A stretch of 64,000 bases of DNA from NCBI RefSeq assembly GCF_002105155.1, contig NW_019029001.1, positions 434,001 through 498,000 of the forward strand, given 5' to 3'. Within the stretch, counting starts at the first letter, position 1. The number at the start of each line of letters is the position of its first letter. Positions 20,781 to 33,836 of this stretch are shown in pieces. The stretch comes from Lobosporangium transversale (Eukaryota > Mortierellomycota > Mortierellomycetes > Mortierellales > Mortierellaceae). The notes beneath the pieces were generated by a model that saw only the letters and a program-made list of their open reading frames with translations, did not search any database and had not been told where the DNA came from. Made by a program: the position numbers and the translations under genes.

Positions 20781-22336
20781 ATGGAAGAAAACCGAGGACA
20801 CAAGGCTAGTAGCATAGCAAACACGTCTCTTGTTGAGTCTTGTGAGAATGATAAGAATGGTGTTTGCTTCAACGCACAAAGCTTATTTTTTTTTCCTTCC
20901 TTTCTTCCTTTCAGCGCAGGAAAACTTACGAGAATAAACAACGGTCAGGACCTGACTTTGAAGCCAGCAACAGACGGACCAATAGCATAGAAAGCGATGA
21001 CATTACCATTAGTAGCAAGCATGGAGACGATTTGCACCAAAAGTCAAAAAATTTATCATTACAACAACTTCAACATGCTGCTCATTTAGCATATCAATTC
21101 CCTATTCCTATGAAGGGTCGTCCCTGGACAGTCTCAATTGCTTTGCCAGGAAGTATTCTCGATGGATCGCTGACCGTGGAACTTAAAACATACCTCGTTG
21201 GTCAGGTGGGCACCATGTGTGTTGTTCATTAATGGCCTTTTTTTCGGAAAACGGATTTGTAGACCACGAAACTGATCAGGGATTTCTTTCCCCTCTTTCC
21301 CCTCTTATGTTTCAAAAGATTGCAAGAGCATGTGTGCTATTCAACGTAGATGAGATTGTCATCTATAATGAGTCTGCAAAAGGCCTGTCCAAGGAAGGAG
21401 CAATTGGCAAAGACGACTACTTACCTAAATCTGATCCAAATCTCTTTATGGGACGGGTTCTTCAGTATCTTGAAACACCACTCTACCTCCGGAAATTACT
21501 CTTCCCTATGCACAGAGATCTGAAATTCGCAGGACTGTTGAACCCATTAGATCCACCCCATCATGTTCACCAAGATGAACGTTCCTTATTTAGAGAAGGG
21601 GTAGTTATTCGAGCCAGGGATCAAAAGTACTCAATCGTCAACTGTGGCATGCGGAAAGAAGTTTTGATTGATCGATTGGTCCCCACCGGCTCCAGAGTTA
21701 CAGTTCGGATCCATGGTGCAGAAAAGGATAAGAAAAAGATGGACAAACACTCAAAAACTGCAGCAGCAATTGCTGCCATGGAGGCTAGTCTGCTAGAAGG
21801 ATCAGATGACAATAAGGCGGCACTACAAAAGTACTTTATGGGCACTGTGGTATCGCCAAAGACCCCGAGGGAAGAGACAGGGTACTACTGGGGATACCAA
21901 GTCCGATTGGCAGATTCTATTTCCAAGGTCTTCACAGAATCACCTTTTCCTGTAAGTCAATGTTATGTCATATTTGAAGGAAAACACAAAAATGCTTCTT
22001 TTTTATTAACTGATACAGTTGACTCCTTAACTACAACAGAATGGATACGACTTGACCATCGGTACATCGGATAAGGGTACACCTATTTCTTCAGAAACGG
22101 CTTCAAGTATCTCCAACTTTTCACATGCGTTGGTTGTCTTTGGAGGCGCAACAGGCATTGAGACTGCAGTTGAGGCGGACGAAGACCTGAAATGTGATGC
22201 GGACGAAGCAAAAGACATGTTTGACTTCTGGCTCAACACATGCCCATCCCAAGGAAGCCGAGTCATTAGGACAGAAGAAGCAATTTTGATCACCATGGCT
22301 ACTCTGCAGGGTACCCTAGCATCCAAAGGGGTCTGA
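20781..22336 (+). CDS. SPOUT1: SPOUT-domain RNA methyltransferase (C9orf114/SPOUT1 family)
   Basis: Secure exons: 20915-21205, 21319-21951, 22040-22336 (GT-AG, in phase). The protein aligns end to end with SPOUT1: PWTVSIALPGSILDGS, TYLVGQ|IARACVLFNVDEIVIY, LQYLETPLYLRKLLFP, LKFAGLLNPLDPPHH, FREGVV, VNCGMRKEVLIDR, YYWGYQVRLA, GYDLTIGTSDKGTP, HALVVFGG and the SAM-knot C-terminus NTCPSQGSRVIRTEEAILI. It probably methylates RNA using S-adenosylmethionine; the animal orthologue is also reported at spindles and kinetochores. The N-terminal exon is uncertain: ATG at 20781 is plausible, but no strong donor joins it in phase to 20915 (GTTGAG at 20832 fits phase but is weak; GTGAGA at 20842 is strong but off phase). 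Convergent with DHX29, 117 bp apart. Confidence 0.88.
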
Positions 22337-22453
22337 TGTCTACCATTGCTACATTAATACACTAATAAAATTCAGATAATGCCTTAATTTTATTCTTTTC
22401 ATTACGGTGATCCTCTTACAAAAAGATAAATTTCTATGACATACAGCATTTTT

Positions 22454-22811
22454 CTATGCCAAAAAGACATTTTTATCCTTGTTACGCTGATGGCTGGCTT
22501 TGTTCTCTAACCGTAGAGAATCATCTTCTCCCTCCAAGATTGCCACTATCATTTGGAGCCAACGTCCTTCTCTCTCAGTCGTGCCCTTTTCTGGCTCGTC
22601 AATCCGCTTTCGCAGAATCTTTTCCTGTTCGAACGATTGCAGAAGAAAAATGGTTAGATAAGTATTTCCTACGTTTAAGATATATAATTCGATAAGCTTT
22701 TGCCGACTTTACCAATTCTTCACGCATCATCTTGAAGACAACTGCAGTCTTTGCATGACATTTGAACTGAATCCATTTGTCAACTGTCACCAGTTTAGCG
22801 TGGTGCTGTCG

Positions 22812-22842
<31 letters not shown>

Positions 22843-25800
22843 TGAGCGAGTGTAGTTCTAGGCTTTCATCTCTTTGAAAACATTCTATGATCATTTAAAG
22901 TCAACAAATGCATACTATACCTTGACAGAAAGCTCTCCGCCAAAGAGCACTAACGGGAATTGGCCTATACGGCAGCTCTCCCAGACGTACATTCTTGTTG
23001 ACTTGACTAAACTGTTGAATACAAACCAAGGGCTCAAATCTTGCCCTGCGGCTGCCGCCGTTGCTAGAGCAGCGCCAGCTCCTCCTTTCGTAAAATTAAC
23101 GGACGAAGGATGGATCCACACTGTCTCCTGTTTTGGGCCTGTCACATAAGCTTTCATTTGATCATTCCTCATCATCACCTTAGGATACATCCCCGCTGTG
23201 ATGGCCGCATTCAATACAGGGATCGACCGTTGATAAACATTATATTCCTGAATCACTGGACAGAATGTAATCTTTTGATTAAACCGCTCTTTGTTCAACT
23301 CTCGTTTCGTTTCTGCATCCACCTGCACAAATCCTGTACCAATCAAAAACTCCAGGAACTGTCTTTTCATATCCTCCACCATACTTAGGTTCTGATGGCT
23401 TAAGAAGTTCTTACGACAGTAGTCATAGATACCGCCCATCTTTTGATGTTGCTGATAGGATTGGCGCCAGCCCAAATAAGCATTGTACCATGTCAGCATG
23501 TCCGAATCTGCAAGCTTGAATTTAGCTTTCGCGGCATCAGCCTCATCCTCCGCACCAAACGGTGTCACAAACGGAGATTTGAAGCTGAGCATCGCAGCAA
23601 TGGTCAGGATTGGGTCCAAACACTTGAAGATGGCCCCAAATAGGATCATCTTGCCAATATGAACGTCCACAGGCAAGTTGCATAAATGGATTCCTAATGG
23701 TGTCAGCTCCTCTGTCTTAGTCAAAGCTCGAACATCCTGCAGCGCTTGGATCGCGTTCTCAATCGCCTTTACTGGAGGAGCATCAAGCGCACTTCCCAAG
23801 ACCTCTGCAATCTCTCCAAGCTGACACATTTTTATCATCAGACACAGTTCCTCAAGGGGCATGCGCATGATTTCTGGCATCTGATATTCTGGCATAGTTT
23901 CTTCAAAGGTTGTCTTAGAGAACAAATGAAAGCAGACGCCTTCCTGAACACGTCCAGCACGCCCTCGTCTTTGACGCACGTTCGCTCTAGCGATGAAGCG
24001 CTCTTGTAAAGTCGTGACCCTTTTCTTCTCATCAAATTTGATTTGCTTGGATTTGCCAGTATCGATCACAATGGTCACATCCGGAATTGTGATACCAGTT
24101 TCCGCAATGTTGGTCGCCAATACAATCTTACGAACGCCCGGTGCGGGCGTATCAAAGACTTGGTTTTGACCCTCAGATGAGATAGAGCTGTGTAGTGGCC
24201 ACAGTGAGAATTTAGTTTCGTCTGCGAACCGACGATTGGCCTTGAGGCCATCAAACACTTTGCGAATCTCGGGCATTCCAGGCAGGAATATCAAGATGGC
24301 TCCTTCCCCAGGAATAGAAAGAGAACGCTCTGGTTCGGAGGTGGGGAATCCAATGTCGCCCTGCCATGTACGGCGATCTTCTGGAAAGCAGATATATTCG
24401 AGCAAAAGTTGAATCAACTCATAATTGATCTTGTTCTCATCAATTCGAGCTAGCATTTGATCACTCCTGTTCGCGACCACTGGGTCCTGTAGAGTATCAT
24501 TCATCATCGTTATTCTAGCCTCCGCCTCTTGAGGGATATATGCGCCTTCCATCTCCCTTTCCCATTGGAGATGAACTGTCTGACGACTAGCGCCTTTTCC
24601 AGCAATATCAACCGAACCCTTACCTTTCAAATAGTTTAGAAAAAAGAAGTTAGTTTACGAGCGGCAATAAAACTAAAAAGCGAATCAAAGAAATCGTCGC
24701 CCACCTACTTTGGATATCTTTGCGGTAGCGGACCGCATATTCTGAATCCTCTTCCAGAGTGTAGCCAGTGAATTCGACTACATCCTCCAAAAACTGAGGA
24801 TGAACCGGAAAAGTCCGTCCAGGGACCTCGAGGACTGGACAGCCACCAAAATATTGAGAAAAGCGTGCCGAGTCGACTGTAGCGCTCATTAAGATGATCC
24901 TGAAATAAACAAATTAATATCAATGATTAAATCCGCCATCAAGCTAATAATTCATTCAAGAAAGCCATCAATCAGCCAAATATCAATGTATACACGAAAA
25001 ACTTACTTCAGGTCTGGACGTCGAGGCAGTAGTTTCTTGAGGATGATGAGCAGAAAGTCAGACTCCAAAGTGCGTTCATGGACTTCATCTATGACCAGGT
25101 GAGTGACGCCTTTCAAGTCTCCATCGCTCTCTAGTCGTCTTAGCAGAATACCTGTAGTACAGAATTTGAGGATGTTGGAGGGTGCAACGCGTGATTCTAA
25201 TCGGATCTGATACCCAACTAGTGTATTGGGCTTGCCCGCAGAATTCCTTGCATCTCCCAATTCTTCTGAAACTCGGTTAGCGATCGAGATCGCAGAGATT
25301 CGACGTGGCTGTGTACAAACAATATCGCATTGATCGCCCAGACCAGATTCCAGCATGTACTCTACTAGGTACTGCGGCACTTGTGTACTCTTTCCGCATC
25401 CTGTCTCTCCAGACACGATCAAGACTTGATGGTTCTCTAAAGTTGTCAAGAGTTGATCCCTAAATTTATAGATGGGCAGCTCCTTTCGCTTTTCGAACAG
25501 TTTAATGTAATTGGGTCGTTTGAGTCGTTGTTGCCAGTTTTCCTGTAATGTTCTTCCAATACTTGTAATAAAATTCTTTCCTTCCTTGTCCTTCTGCTCC
25601 TTTGTCTCTATTTTATCAATATCATTGACTAGTCCTATTTCATTTTGGCCAGTATTTCCTCGATTTGGTAACTTGGCTGTCAACCCTTTAATGAATGACA
25701 GACGGTCTCCATCGATAGCCTTTTTGGCTATCCTTCCAGCAGACTCCTTTTCGTCGATCCACTCTAGCCACAGATCACGGTATGTTGGTGGCAGCGATCG

Positions 25801-27774
25801 ATAGAGGGGTAGAGATGTGAGATTATATAGCATTTTTGTTGCAGCATAATTCTCAGCTTCTACCATATTTTCACAGCCTTCCTCGCTCATTTCTGCAGAG
25901 TCTACATTACCACTGCCCCAAGTCACTGTGACTGTGGCCATAGAGGCTGTGGATGAGGAACGTGAAGCCTTCTTGTAGACGACCTTTGAATGGCGATCTT
26001 TCTTACGACAAAACTCTGCTAGCACAACTTTGGGGGATCCACCACTCCAGGATGGGTTTGCCATGACACGTCGGCTCACTGATGATTGGCCTTGTTGAGA
26101 TGGTGTTATTGTAGACGGAGGATCCGTATTTCCCAGGTTTTCCATGTCGCCTATGAATCCAAGCATGTCTCCGCCATCGTCATCTCCAGCGCTCTCTCTT
26201 TCAATAGTTGCTGAAGTAAAAGGGGTAGGACTTTCCTTCATGAGAGCCTCTTGTTCCTTCTCCTTTTTACGCTTTGATTTTTTAGCCCTCTTCTTTTCGT
26301 CAATGAGTCTTTGTTTCAACATGGATTCAGCCAGTTTCTTGTTGAACGTAAAATCAATATCTAGATCATTGATCTTTGAATTCAAGCTCTCCATCTTGCG
26401 AGCGATGGCTTTTCGATCTACGGGCTCCTTTGTTTCCGCAAGGGTCTGAGTCAATTCCACCAGTGTCATTTTGTAACTGACATAGCGTTCGTTCGGATCC
26501 AGTGCTTCTTCTTCGGATTCCTCCTGTAGTTTGAACCGATCCATTCAGGCAATAGAATAGTCAGTAGCTAATGTATGACTGAAACCATAATAAAAAAGAA
26601 AAGACAAAAAATATCATAAGGTTGTGCTTACAGCAAGAGCAGCCTGGAGGATCCATTCCTTTTCCTTGGACGCTGTTATTGTTTCTACTACTGGTTCAAG
26701 AACATGTTCCGGTACTGACGCTTTCTCCCTCTCCTCTTTTTGCGGTTGGGCCGTAGATAGGATCAATATCGAAGTCGATACTGGTAATGATGGTGTATGC
26801 TCAGCGAATGGTTGTGACGAATGAGCCGATATCTTCATTTCTATTTGTAAAAACATAGGTAATGAAAAGTAAGTTGCCTCGCTTCTAATTTGCCATTTCC
26901 CCTATTATATTATAACCATTCCATTTCAGAACTAGATTGGTATGACTTCTTACCTTCGTCATGATAGACCTTGTCTGCAAATCCTCGAGGGAGCTTTTCC
27001 GAATCAAGGTGCATACATAACTACCAGCAAAAGACAAAGAACCTCAGTTTCAGTTCATGCACTGTCTGAAGTGGAGCTGAGAAGAAGCTCAACAGCAAGA
27101 ACAAATGCATTTGGTCATATCATTAGCGCAATACCCAGTCCAATGCATCTTCAGAATCACCAGTGTATGTATGCTTAAGCGCCTCTTCGATATCATCCTT
27201 TTCGAATCCGAGTCGAAGCAATGCCAGATAAGTAACATTTAGTTTGGCGACCGTCTGCTCTTTGTTCAAGTACACATTGGGTTTGAAATCGGCTATAAAA
27301 AAGAAAAAAAGAAAAAAAAAAAAAGAAGAAAATTGTAAACAACTGATGCCTGAAAATGCCCTTACAGTATCACATTCACGCAAGGATATCTTTTTTTATG
27401 CATTTACTCGCGTCCTTGGTCTCAGCTTCTTTCAACAATCCAATGACGCTATTCTCCAAGTTGGACTCCATCTTCAATACAGGCAGGGTGTCGATATTGA
27501 TCTTTTGAGTTTGGCCCAAGAAAGCATCTACTTTCTTCAATGAAAGACTCTCAAGCCTCTCTGCCAACGACACAAATTCATCTTCAAGTTCTTCTTCTAT
27601 TGGTGGCGGTGGTGTGGCTACAAGTGCGTTAGCATCAGGAGCTGCTGCAGGCGCAGGTGCAGGTTCAGGTTCAGGTTCAGGTTCAGCAGCACCGGGTTTT
27701 GCTTTAGGGATAGATGTCGTAGCAAAGCCCCTTGCAGCTGCATTTGCGTACTTGTTCTTCTTCTTGGGTGGCAT
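22454..27774 (-). CDS. DHX29: DEAH/RHA-type RNA helicase, DHX29 orthologue
   Basis: Nine exons (minus): 27774-27408, 27292-27135, 27020-26954, 26840-26632, 26523-25007, 24899-24709, 24623-22921, 22805-22713, 22624-22454; 1,491 aa, every junction GT-AG and in phase. DHX29 hallmarks: Lys/Ala-rich start MPPKKKNKY; UBA-like segment ending DSEDALDW|LCMHL; DPNERY; LPPTYRDLWLEW (double-stranded RNA-binding-like); Walker A GETGCGKST near 635; DEVH near 746; MSAT near 777; QRRGRAGR near 1057; then the winged-helix/ratchet/OB region, ending with FKMMREEL|EKILRKRI. DHX29 binds the 40S subunit and helps 43S complexes scan structured 5' UTRs. Residues about 20-55 hold a Glu-Pro/Ala-Pro repeat. An alternative, DHX57, is less likely because the RWD domain and zinc finger are absent. 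Confidence 0.93.
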
Positions 27775-28126
27775 TTGATTTCCGTGTCTAGTTGAGGGAT
27801 GTGTCAATGAGATGAAGAGAAGGAATGAACTGCATCGCTGATCTCTTTATTAGCCCGCAGCAAGCGTGGTTTTCCACTACACTAAATCTACGTTCATAAC
27901 GAAGTGTCTGCCTTTGTACGACCTTTTGAGACACAATTTTCATAACCTTATTCAGCAATCTGCTGTACGGGAGCTATCAGAATCTTGTGCCTTTCCGCCC
28001 AAGCACAAAATATATACATGTTATTCAATAGTAAAAAGCAGCAAGTATGAAGGACACAATAACTCTTTATTTGACAGATGTGTGAATCAAGGCATAGTGG
28101 TTTAAAATAATAGCGCTTTTTTATTT
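27775..28126. other. Intergenic, DHX29 5' side and pyrophosphatase 3' side
   Basis: 352 bp with no ORF or RNA signature. It presumably holds the DHX29 promoter and the 3' UTR of the pyrophosphatase gene, which lies upstream of DHX29 on the same strand. Confidence 0.4.
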
Positions 28127-29674
28127 TTACATGTTGCTGGTGAAGAACCACTTGTCAATCGAGGCATCGATGGGAGCGGGTGCCTTGGCTGAGGCAGCAG
28201 GAATGCTCTTGGCGATTTGGTCGTCAGCAGCAATCTTATAAGGGCTGTTGTCAACATGAAGGTTGGACCTAATGAACCCAAAGATAAAAAACATTATATG
28301 TCAGATTAGGCAATATCCAAGATACACATGGTTTACTTTTCTCATGGCCAACTTACACTTTGATATCATAAGCTTCTGCCTTAGGAGGGATTTCCCCAGT
28401 GATGAGACGCTTCCAGGCATGGTGGGTCTCCTCAATGACTTTGGTTGCGTAGGCCTTGTCCTTGGCAGCCCCATTGAATGCAAATTCATTTTCGGGCTTG
28501 CCATCGGGCTTCTTGTAAATGCGGAACCAGTCACGAGTAGCATCAATGAGGCCAGGAAGGTGCTTCTCAACATCAGCGATATCATTGAGCTCATCAGCCA
28601 AGGGATCCTTAATATCGATCACAATGACTTTCCAGTCAGTCTCACCTAATTATCGCATTATCCCAAACGAAAAACGAGGACAATAAATAGACAATATTAG
28701 AAGGCTGCTCATCATCGTTCTGATAAAGCTTGGTTTGTATTTGTTTCCAACAGGAGGTACAAAACAATAGTGTGGAGTAATGTTGAACTCCTAAATCATG
28801 CAATCATGCAAGAGACCGATGGAAATGATGACGGGAAATAAAAAAAAAAACGTCTATGTTCTATTCCTTACCCTCATCCAAGAGAGCGATAACACCAAGT
28901 GCCTTGACTTGCTTGATTTGACCGGTGTATCCAACCGACTCGCCAATCTCACAGACATCCAAAGGATCGTTGTCTCCACGAGCCTGAGTATCATGATCGA
29001 TATGAGTAGGGTCCTCCCATGTCTGTAAAATCAGGGGTGATAAATATATAACAATTGCAGAACGCTGAGTAACCGTTGATAACCTACTTATTGTAGCCAA
29101 TTTTTTTTTTTCTTTTTTACCTGAGGCAACGCGCCATAATTCCAGATGTAGCCGTGATGGGGGAAGCAGTTACGAACGAAGCGAAGTTTGCCCTTCTTGA
29201 CATCTTGCTTAATGGGGTTAAGTTCCTCATCCTTGGAGATTTCAAGCTTGGCATTGGTCCATCGAGGGATCTCAACGATCATGTTGTACACGTTCTTTGC
29301 CTCATTGGTATATAGGGGAATGTCATGGAATGGCGAAATAGGGGTGCCGTTCTTTTCTAAACAAGGGTAGTGATTGATAAGGTTGATATTTAATCTACTG
29401 GATGCTGTTCAATCTATTACCATGTAAATGACGAACTGATGTTTTACTTACCAATAAAGACACGGTGCTCAAGAGTGTTGGGTGCACCAATGACACGGGT
29501 GGAATATTCAGACATGTTGAATAGTGAAGAAGCAAAGACAGAGGATGAGTGAAAGGATGCGTGACGAGGCAGTTGGTGCAAGGAAATCAGACGACAAGAA
29601 GTAGGAGGAAGGAGAGATGTGGAGGTAGTTAAGCGAAGAGGAATGCGACAAAGGCGAAATGAGGTTTTGATCAA
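28127..29674 (-). CDS. IPP1: Soluble inorganic pyrophosphatase (family I), possible dual-targeted forms
   Basis: Five exons (minus): 29674 or 29515 to 29452, 29356-29121, 29022-28872, 28645-28357, 28268-28127. From the inner ATG (29515) the product is 293 aa and starts [20 protein letters not shown], like yeast Ipp1. From 29674 an in-frame extension adds 53 residues rich in Arg, Ser and Leu with no Asp or Glu, resembling a mitochondrial presequence (346 aa). The catalytic signature [12 protein letters not shown] is intact, as are [16 protein letters not shown] and [26 protein letters not shown]. The C-terminus [13 protein letters not shown] matches the fungal cytosolic enzyme. It hydrolyses pyrophosphate from nucleotide polymerisation and tRNA charging. 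Use of the upstream start is inferred, not shown. Confidence 0.93.
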
Positions 29675-30286
29675 TGACGCCAGGTTGGAAAAGCTGAATT
29701 GATTGAGAGGATGTTAGTGTGGTGTGGGAAATGTATAATGATCCGACATATCTGCCAGAAATGTCGTGCTTTTTGATCAATGGTATCACGTGTAACCCTG
29801 ATCTTCCAAAAATTAAGTGACTGCGACGGGATGTCGCGCCACAACTAAAATTTGCAACAGAGTTTCGGGCAGTCATTCTCCAGTTAGGGAAATCTTTGTA
29901 TCGATTGGACATTTTACTCAAGAATAGGAGTTGATGTATTATATACGAGAAATTAACATTATGGGTTAATCAAAATATCTAATACAGATGCGTTAACATC
30001 AGATCCATTTGAACCTCTGCCATAACCAGCAGGTCCTATTATTGTGCTCACATAACGTGTGGCCCCATATAATCTAATCCATGCTGAAGTTACTCCATTA
30101 CTGCGAATCATATAGTAGATTAACCATGAATTTCTCACGCGATCCAAATAAAAATAAATGACAAAATGCCCCTCCATTAATACATTGACACATCCACTTC
30201 ATCTATTCTTCCTTTTGTCTTTCATGAACTGATTGTTCTTTTTTTATTCTTCCTTTGAATGGAACGTGTCTTGCTGTCTTTCCGTG
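29675..30286. promoter_or_regulatory. Divergent intergenic region, pyrophosphatase and acid phosphatase
   Basis: About 610 bp between opposed starts. No ORF with family resemblance; two short ORFs on the minus strand (29959-30177 and an overlap with the IPP1 leader) look spurious. Confidence 0.35.
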
Positions 30287-32206
30287 ATGATCATTGAATC
30301 CCGTCTCGTTGTTATCCTGCTCACTTTCACAGCTGGAGGTCTATTCTTGGCCATATCCCACCACACGGCCAATCTCCATAATTATAAACCCATTGCAATC
30401 GATATTCTCGACCATGCTCACATACATAATGACAATACTCCGCTAGGAGAATATAACTATTGCCAGGCATCACGGCCAACGTTGAAGACATATCCATCAC
30501 CTAAGGTAAAATACAAAGCATCTAAGTACAACAGGATAAATCCCATGAACGACAGCTTTGCTCAACCTCATATTTCGTTAATGACATTTATAATATAATG
30601 CTATGCATTCTTTCAGTAGCTCGGTTCTCCTTAACCAAGGCAGCATTTAACTGTTCATTTATTTTTTTTATTTTTATTTTTTTTTTGGGTTTTAGTTAAA
30701 GGGATCAACCTTGATGAATTCACAGATCTTTATTCGTCATGGCGATCGGTAAGCCTTTCAGCTTTTTCTCTCTCAATCTTTTTTGTAAAAAAATGCGACA
30801 GAAGCCACGTTTTCATTTTACTGATGTCTCTTGGCCACATTTTTCAAAATAGCACGCCAATTGCTGTCCTACCATTAGATTTAAATCTGACGTGGGACTG
30901 CACTAATGCGGATGCATTTGCCTTCACAGGATTCCGTACAAAAAAGGACGAACGTGCACCTTTTCAGTACGCTAACGTGGTTGCTCATCAAGTCGTTACA
31001 ACCTCGGGATCACCTTTTGCTGCAACACGTATGTGGAAGGGCAACTGTATGCCGGGCCAATTGACACCTGTAGGAGCCATGCAGCATCGCAAACTGGGCG
31101 CAGCTCTTCGTCAGATCTATGTTGATAATCTAAAATCGCTACCTGCTGACTATGACCCCGAAACTGTTTACATTCGCAGTACTGGTAAACTTATTTTTTA
31201 AGTAAAAGTCAACGATGGGAATATAGTCATTTACTTTAGGACATCAGCGAATGTCCGATATCTATCTGTATATTTATCCTCAGTTCTTCTTCATCACAAC
31301 TAGACTTTTGGCGTACAAAGCAGAGTGCGGAGAATTTTATGGCAGGACTCTATGGCATTCAGCACCACTCAGAATCTTCACCGCCTCCTGTGTTGCATAT
31401 TCATACTCTTCCAACTGAGATTGACTATCTGACTATAAATTCTGGGGCCTGCCCGCGCGTCTCACAATTGCGAACCGCGATTGGCAAGTCCTCCGAGGCC
31501 TTAAGGAAGCTACGAGAGGATAATGTTGAGTTCAATAACGAGTTGATTGAGATCTTGGGCGAAGAAAAATCATGGTCTGGTTATTTGGACACGGTCATGC
31601 CCAGGATATGTCATAAAATGCCATTGCAATGCAATGGAGATAAATGTGTGACCTCTAAGGCAGCCAAAAGGATACTTGACAATGTTCATGTCCAAAATAC
31701 AGTGATGTATCGAGATGGCAACGGCGTGCTTGAGTTGTTGCAATTAGGTATCGGACCTTTGGCAAGTGATATTAAGCAGAACTTGTTAATAGCCAAGGAA
31801 GGTAATAGCAAAGTCCGGTTGAGCTTTTACTCTGGGCATGACACGACCATCCAGCCATTGCTGGGTATGTTTGACGCTGAAGACCAGCAATGGCCTCCTT
31901 ATGTAAGCTATTTATGTTACAAAAAAAAAAACTTTTCAATTCAGGAATTTCCTTAACATGGGTTCAAGGATATGACATTAACATTTGACGGCCTATTGTC
32001 ATTCTTTTTTTTAGGCATCAAACATAATACTAGAACTCTGGAAATCCTCCCCCGGTGAGCACTTTGTCCGTGTCCTTTACAATGGCGAGGTTCTCGATGT
32101 GAAATCGAACTGGTGTGATCTTGAGTGGTGTCCTTTTGATACCTTCATTAAGTATCTGGACAGATTTATTCTTAAAGACCTCATGGCAAAATGCCAGAGT
32201 CAGTAA
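30287..32206 (+). CDS. Histidine acid phosphatase, membrane-anchored (PXYLP1/ACPL2-like)
   Basis: Five exons: 30287-30505, 30696-30748, 30853-31184, 31304-31902, 32015-32206 (464 aa), all in phase. Residues 7-24 (LVVILLTFTAGGLFLAIS) form an N-terminal signal anchor. The branch-1 histidine phosphatase motif RHGDRTP lies at 87-93 and is split across an intron; the second catalytic pair is H380-D381 in FYSGHDTTIQPLLG. CMPGQLTPVGAMQH and DFWRTKQSAENFMAGLYG correspond to the ELTPxGxxQH and RTLQSAxxLLYG blocks. Paired cysteines (CHKMPLQC, CVTS, CDLEWC) suggest a secretory-pathway protein. The closest family I recognise is 2-phosphoxylose phosphatase-like 1, a Golgi enzyme in animals; the fungal substrate is unknown. 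Confidence 0.9.
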
Positions 32207-32796
32207 AATAAAAGCTTTGATAGCAGAGAGTAAATATGTGTAAAAGTAAAAACACCACTTTCGCAATTACATTTTAGTATATGTCATTGCTCAATTCCCT
32301 TTCTTCTCCTCGCGAGTTGCTCAAATCTCAACATTCTAGTAGGTCGTCGCATCATGGATGATGAGCTATTCGGTGCCAAATCCTCAATGAAAAGATTGGG
32401 CCTGCCAGAGTGATCAAGCAAACCATTCACACAGACATGTACCTATAAGTTTGTAACATACTGTAATGACGTATTTATTGCTCTACATTATTTCTGCAAT
32501 CGTTATCCATTCCACCGGCGTTGAACTGGTCTTTGGCTGGATGATACCCTTTCCTATGATCAGCAATATAGAACATCTTACCTGTTTTCATATACCAAGA
32601 GTCAATCCGAGGCGCGTGAAATGGCTGAAATTAGTCCATCATTAACTGCTTAGTTAATCGGGCAGACAAAATGTCTCACATCTTTGTCCTTAAGTATCAT
32701 TTTTTGGCTTCTTTCTCTTCTTTCTTCTGTTTCATACTCTCTTTATTTATCTTCTTGCTCTAGTTTCCTATTCATAAACAACGACTTCACCACATC
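32207..32796. other. Intergenic, no gene seen
   Basis: 590 bp between the acid phosphatase and the His-rich ORF. It contains pyrimidine-rich stretches just upstream of 32797 typical of fungal promoters. No repeats match the rest of the window. Confidence 0.35.
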
Positions 32797-33243
32797 ATGA
32801 ATGAACAAAACAACACAACCGCTGATAATCACAATATCCACGGCCCCAACTTTGTCAGAAAAATTGTTGATAAAGTCACCGGCAAGCACCACCAAGGTCA
32901 TTCCGATAAAGAACATCATGGGGATGGCACCCCCAAGCATCATCAGCAGCAGCATAATACCCATCATCAGTATGGCAGCCCTGTAAACCGCCACGACAAT
33001 GCATATGTTGGCGAAGCTGAAATCGTAGGTGCTCATGCCATCCCGCCAATGACAACACATGCGGATCCAACTTATCGTAACGAACAGCAACGTCAGAAGG
33101 CGCATGTGCAAGCGCAGAAGCAGACCCAGGCCTTGTCCAACCCTTCAGCGCAGCAGCCCGCAACCACTAATGTTGTGCTCCCTTTCCAGGGTGACCCTAC
33201 GGTCGGTCATAATTATCACGCTGCCGAAAATGAACGCCAGTGA
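32797..33243 (+). CDS. Small His/Gln-rich hydrophilic protein, function unknown
   Basis: 148 aa, single exon, starting ATGAATGAACAA after a CT-rich leader. Residues 30-70 are dominated by His, Gln, Lys and Gly (KHHQGHSDKEHHGDG, KHHQQQHNTHHQYG); residues 95-125 are Gln/Ala-rich. No membrane segment or signal peptide is visible, and the composition predicts intrinsic disorder. The segment VGEAEIVGAHAIPP is the only ordered-looking piece. It may be a metal-binding or stress-protectant (dehydrin-like) protein, but that is speculation. The promoter-like upstream region and the lack of interruption favour a real gene. Confidence 0.5.
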   Translation: MNEQNNTTADNHNIHGPNFVRKIVDKVTGKHHQGHSDKEHHGDGTPKHHQQQHNTHHQYGSPVNRHDNAYVGEAEIVGAHAIPPMTTHADPTYRNEQQRQKAHVQAQKQTQALSNPSAQQPATTNVVLPFQGDPTVGHNYHAAENERQ

Positions 33244-33489
33244 CCATTTGTATAAAATATCCTTCATTAGCTCCCAAAAGTAGTATATGACCCATCTTTT
33301 CAGACCTGCTTCATGCATAACATAATTAATAAACATTGTTAGCTTCATTTAGTTTCCCAGACTAATACCTCTGATGTAATAATCCTTCTCTCAACTTGAT
33401 CAAAATCTCACTCGTACCCATACCTGGTTCGCTATGATGGTGAATGTGGCCCTTCTCTCTTTTTGTTACTATTCACAGATGTTCAAGAC

Positions 33490-33800
33490 CTTGGACTTTT
33501 ATTTTATTTTTGATAAAGAGGATTCGCGAGGACATGTAGAATTCATTAAAGTATATTTATTAAGACGTTAGCTCACGCCTTCCGGCACCAGATCAATATT
33601 ATATTTACACTCTTTTCTTCTCTCTAAGAGACAATATTACAAGGACCTACAAGAACATTATTTACCTTTTTTTTCCTTTGTAACAATTTGTCTCTCTAAA
33701 CGAACAACGTTATAAAACTGAAGGACTATCTAGTCTAGAATGTAATTGATACCTAATCCTCCGAAGAGGATCGCTTTATAGGCCCCAAAAGTCTAGTCAC
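33490..33800 (-). repeat. Diverged LINE 3' tail and gene-free sequence
   Basis: 33500-33560 (TTGATAAAGAGGATTCGCGAGGACATGTAGAATTC, given here only as a region) is a mutated version of the LINE tail in minus orientation. The rest of the interval has no recognisable feature. Confidence 0.5.
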
Positions 33801-33805
33801 GTTCC

Positions 33806-33811
<6 letters not shown>

Positions 33812-33836
<25 letters not shown>

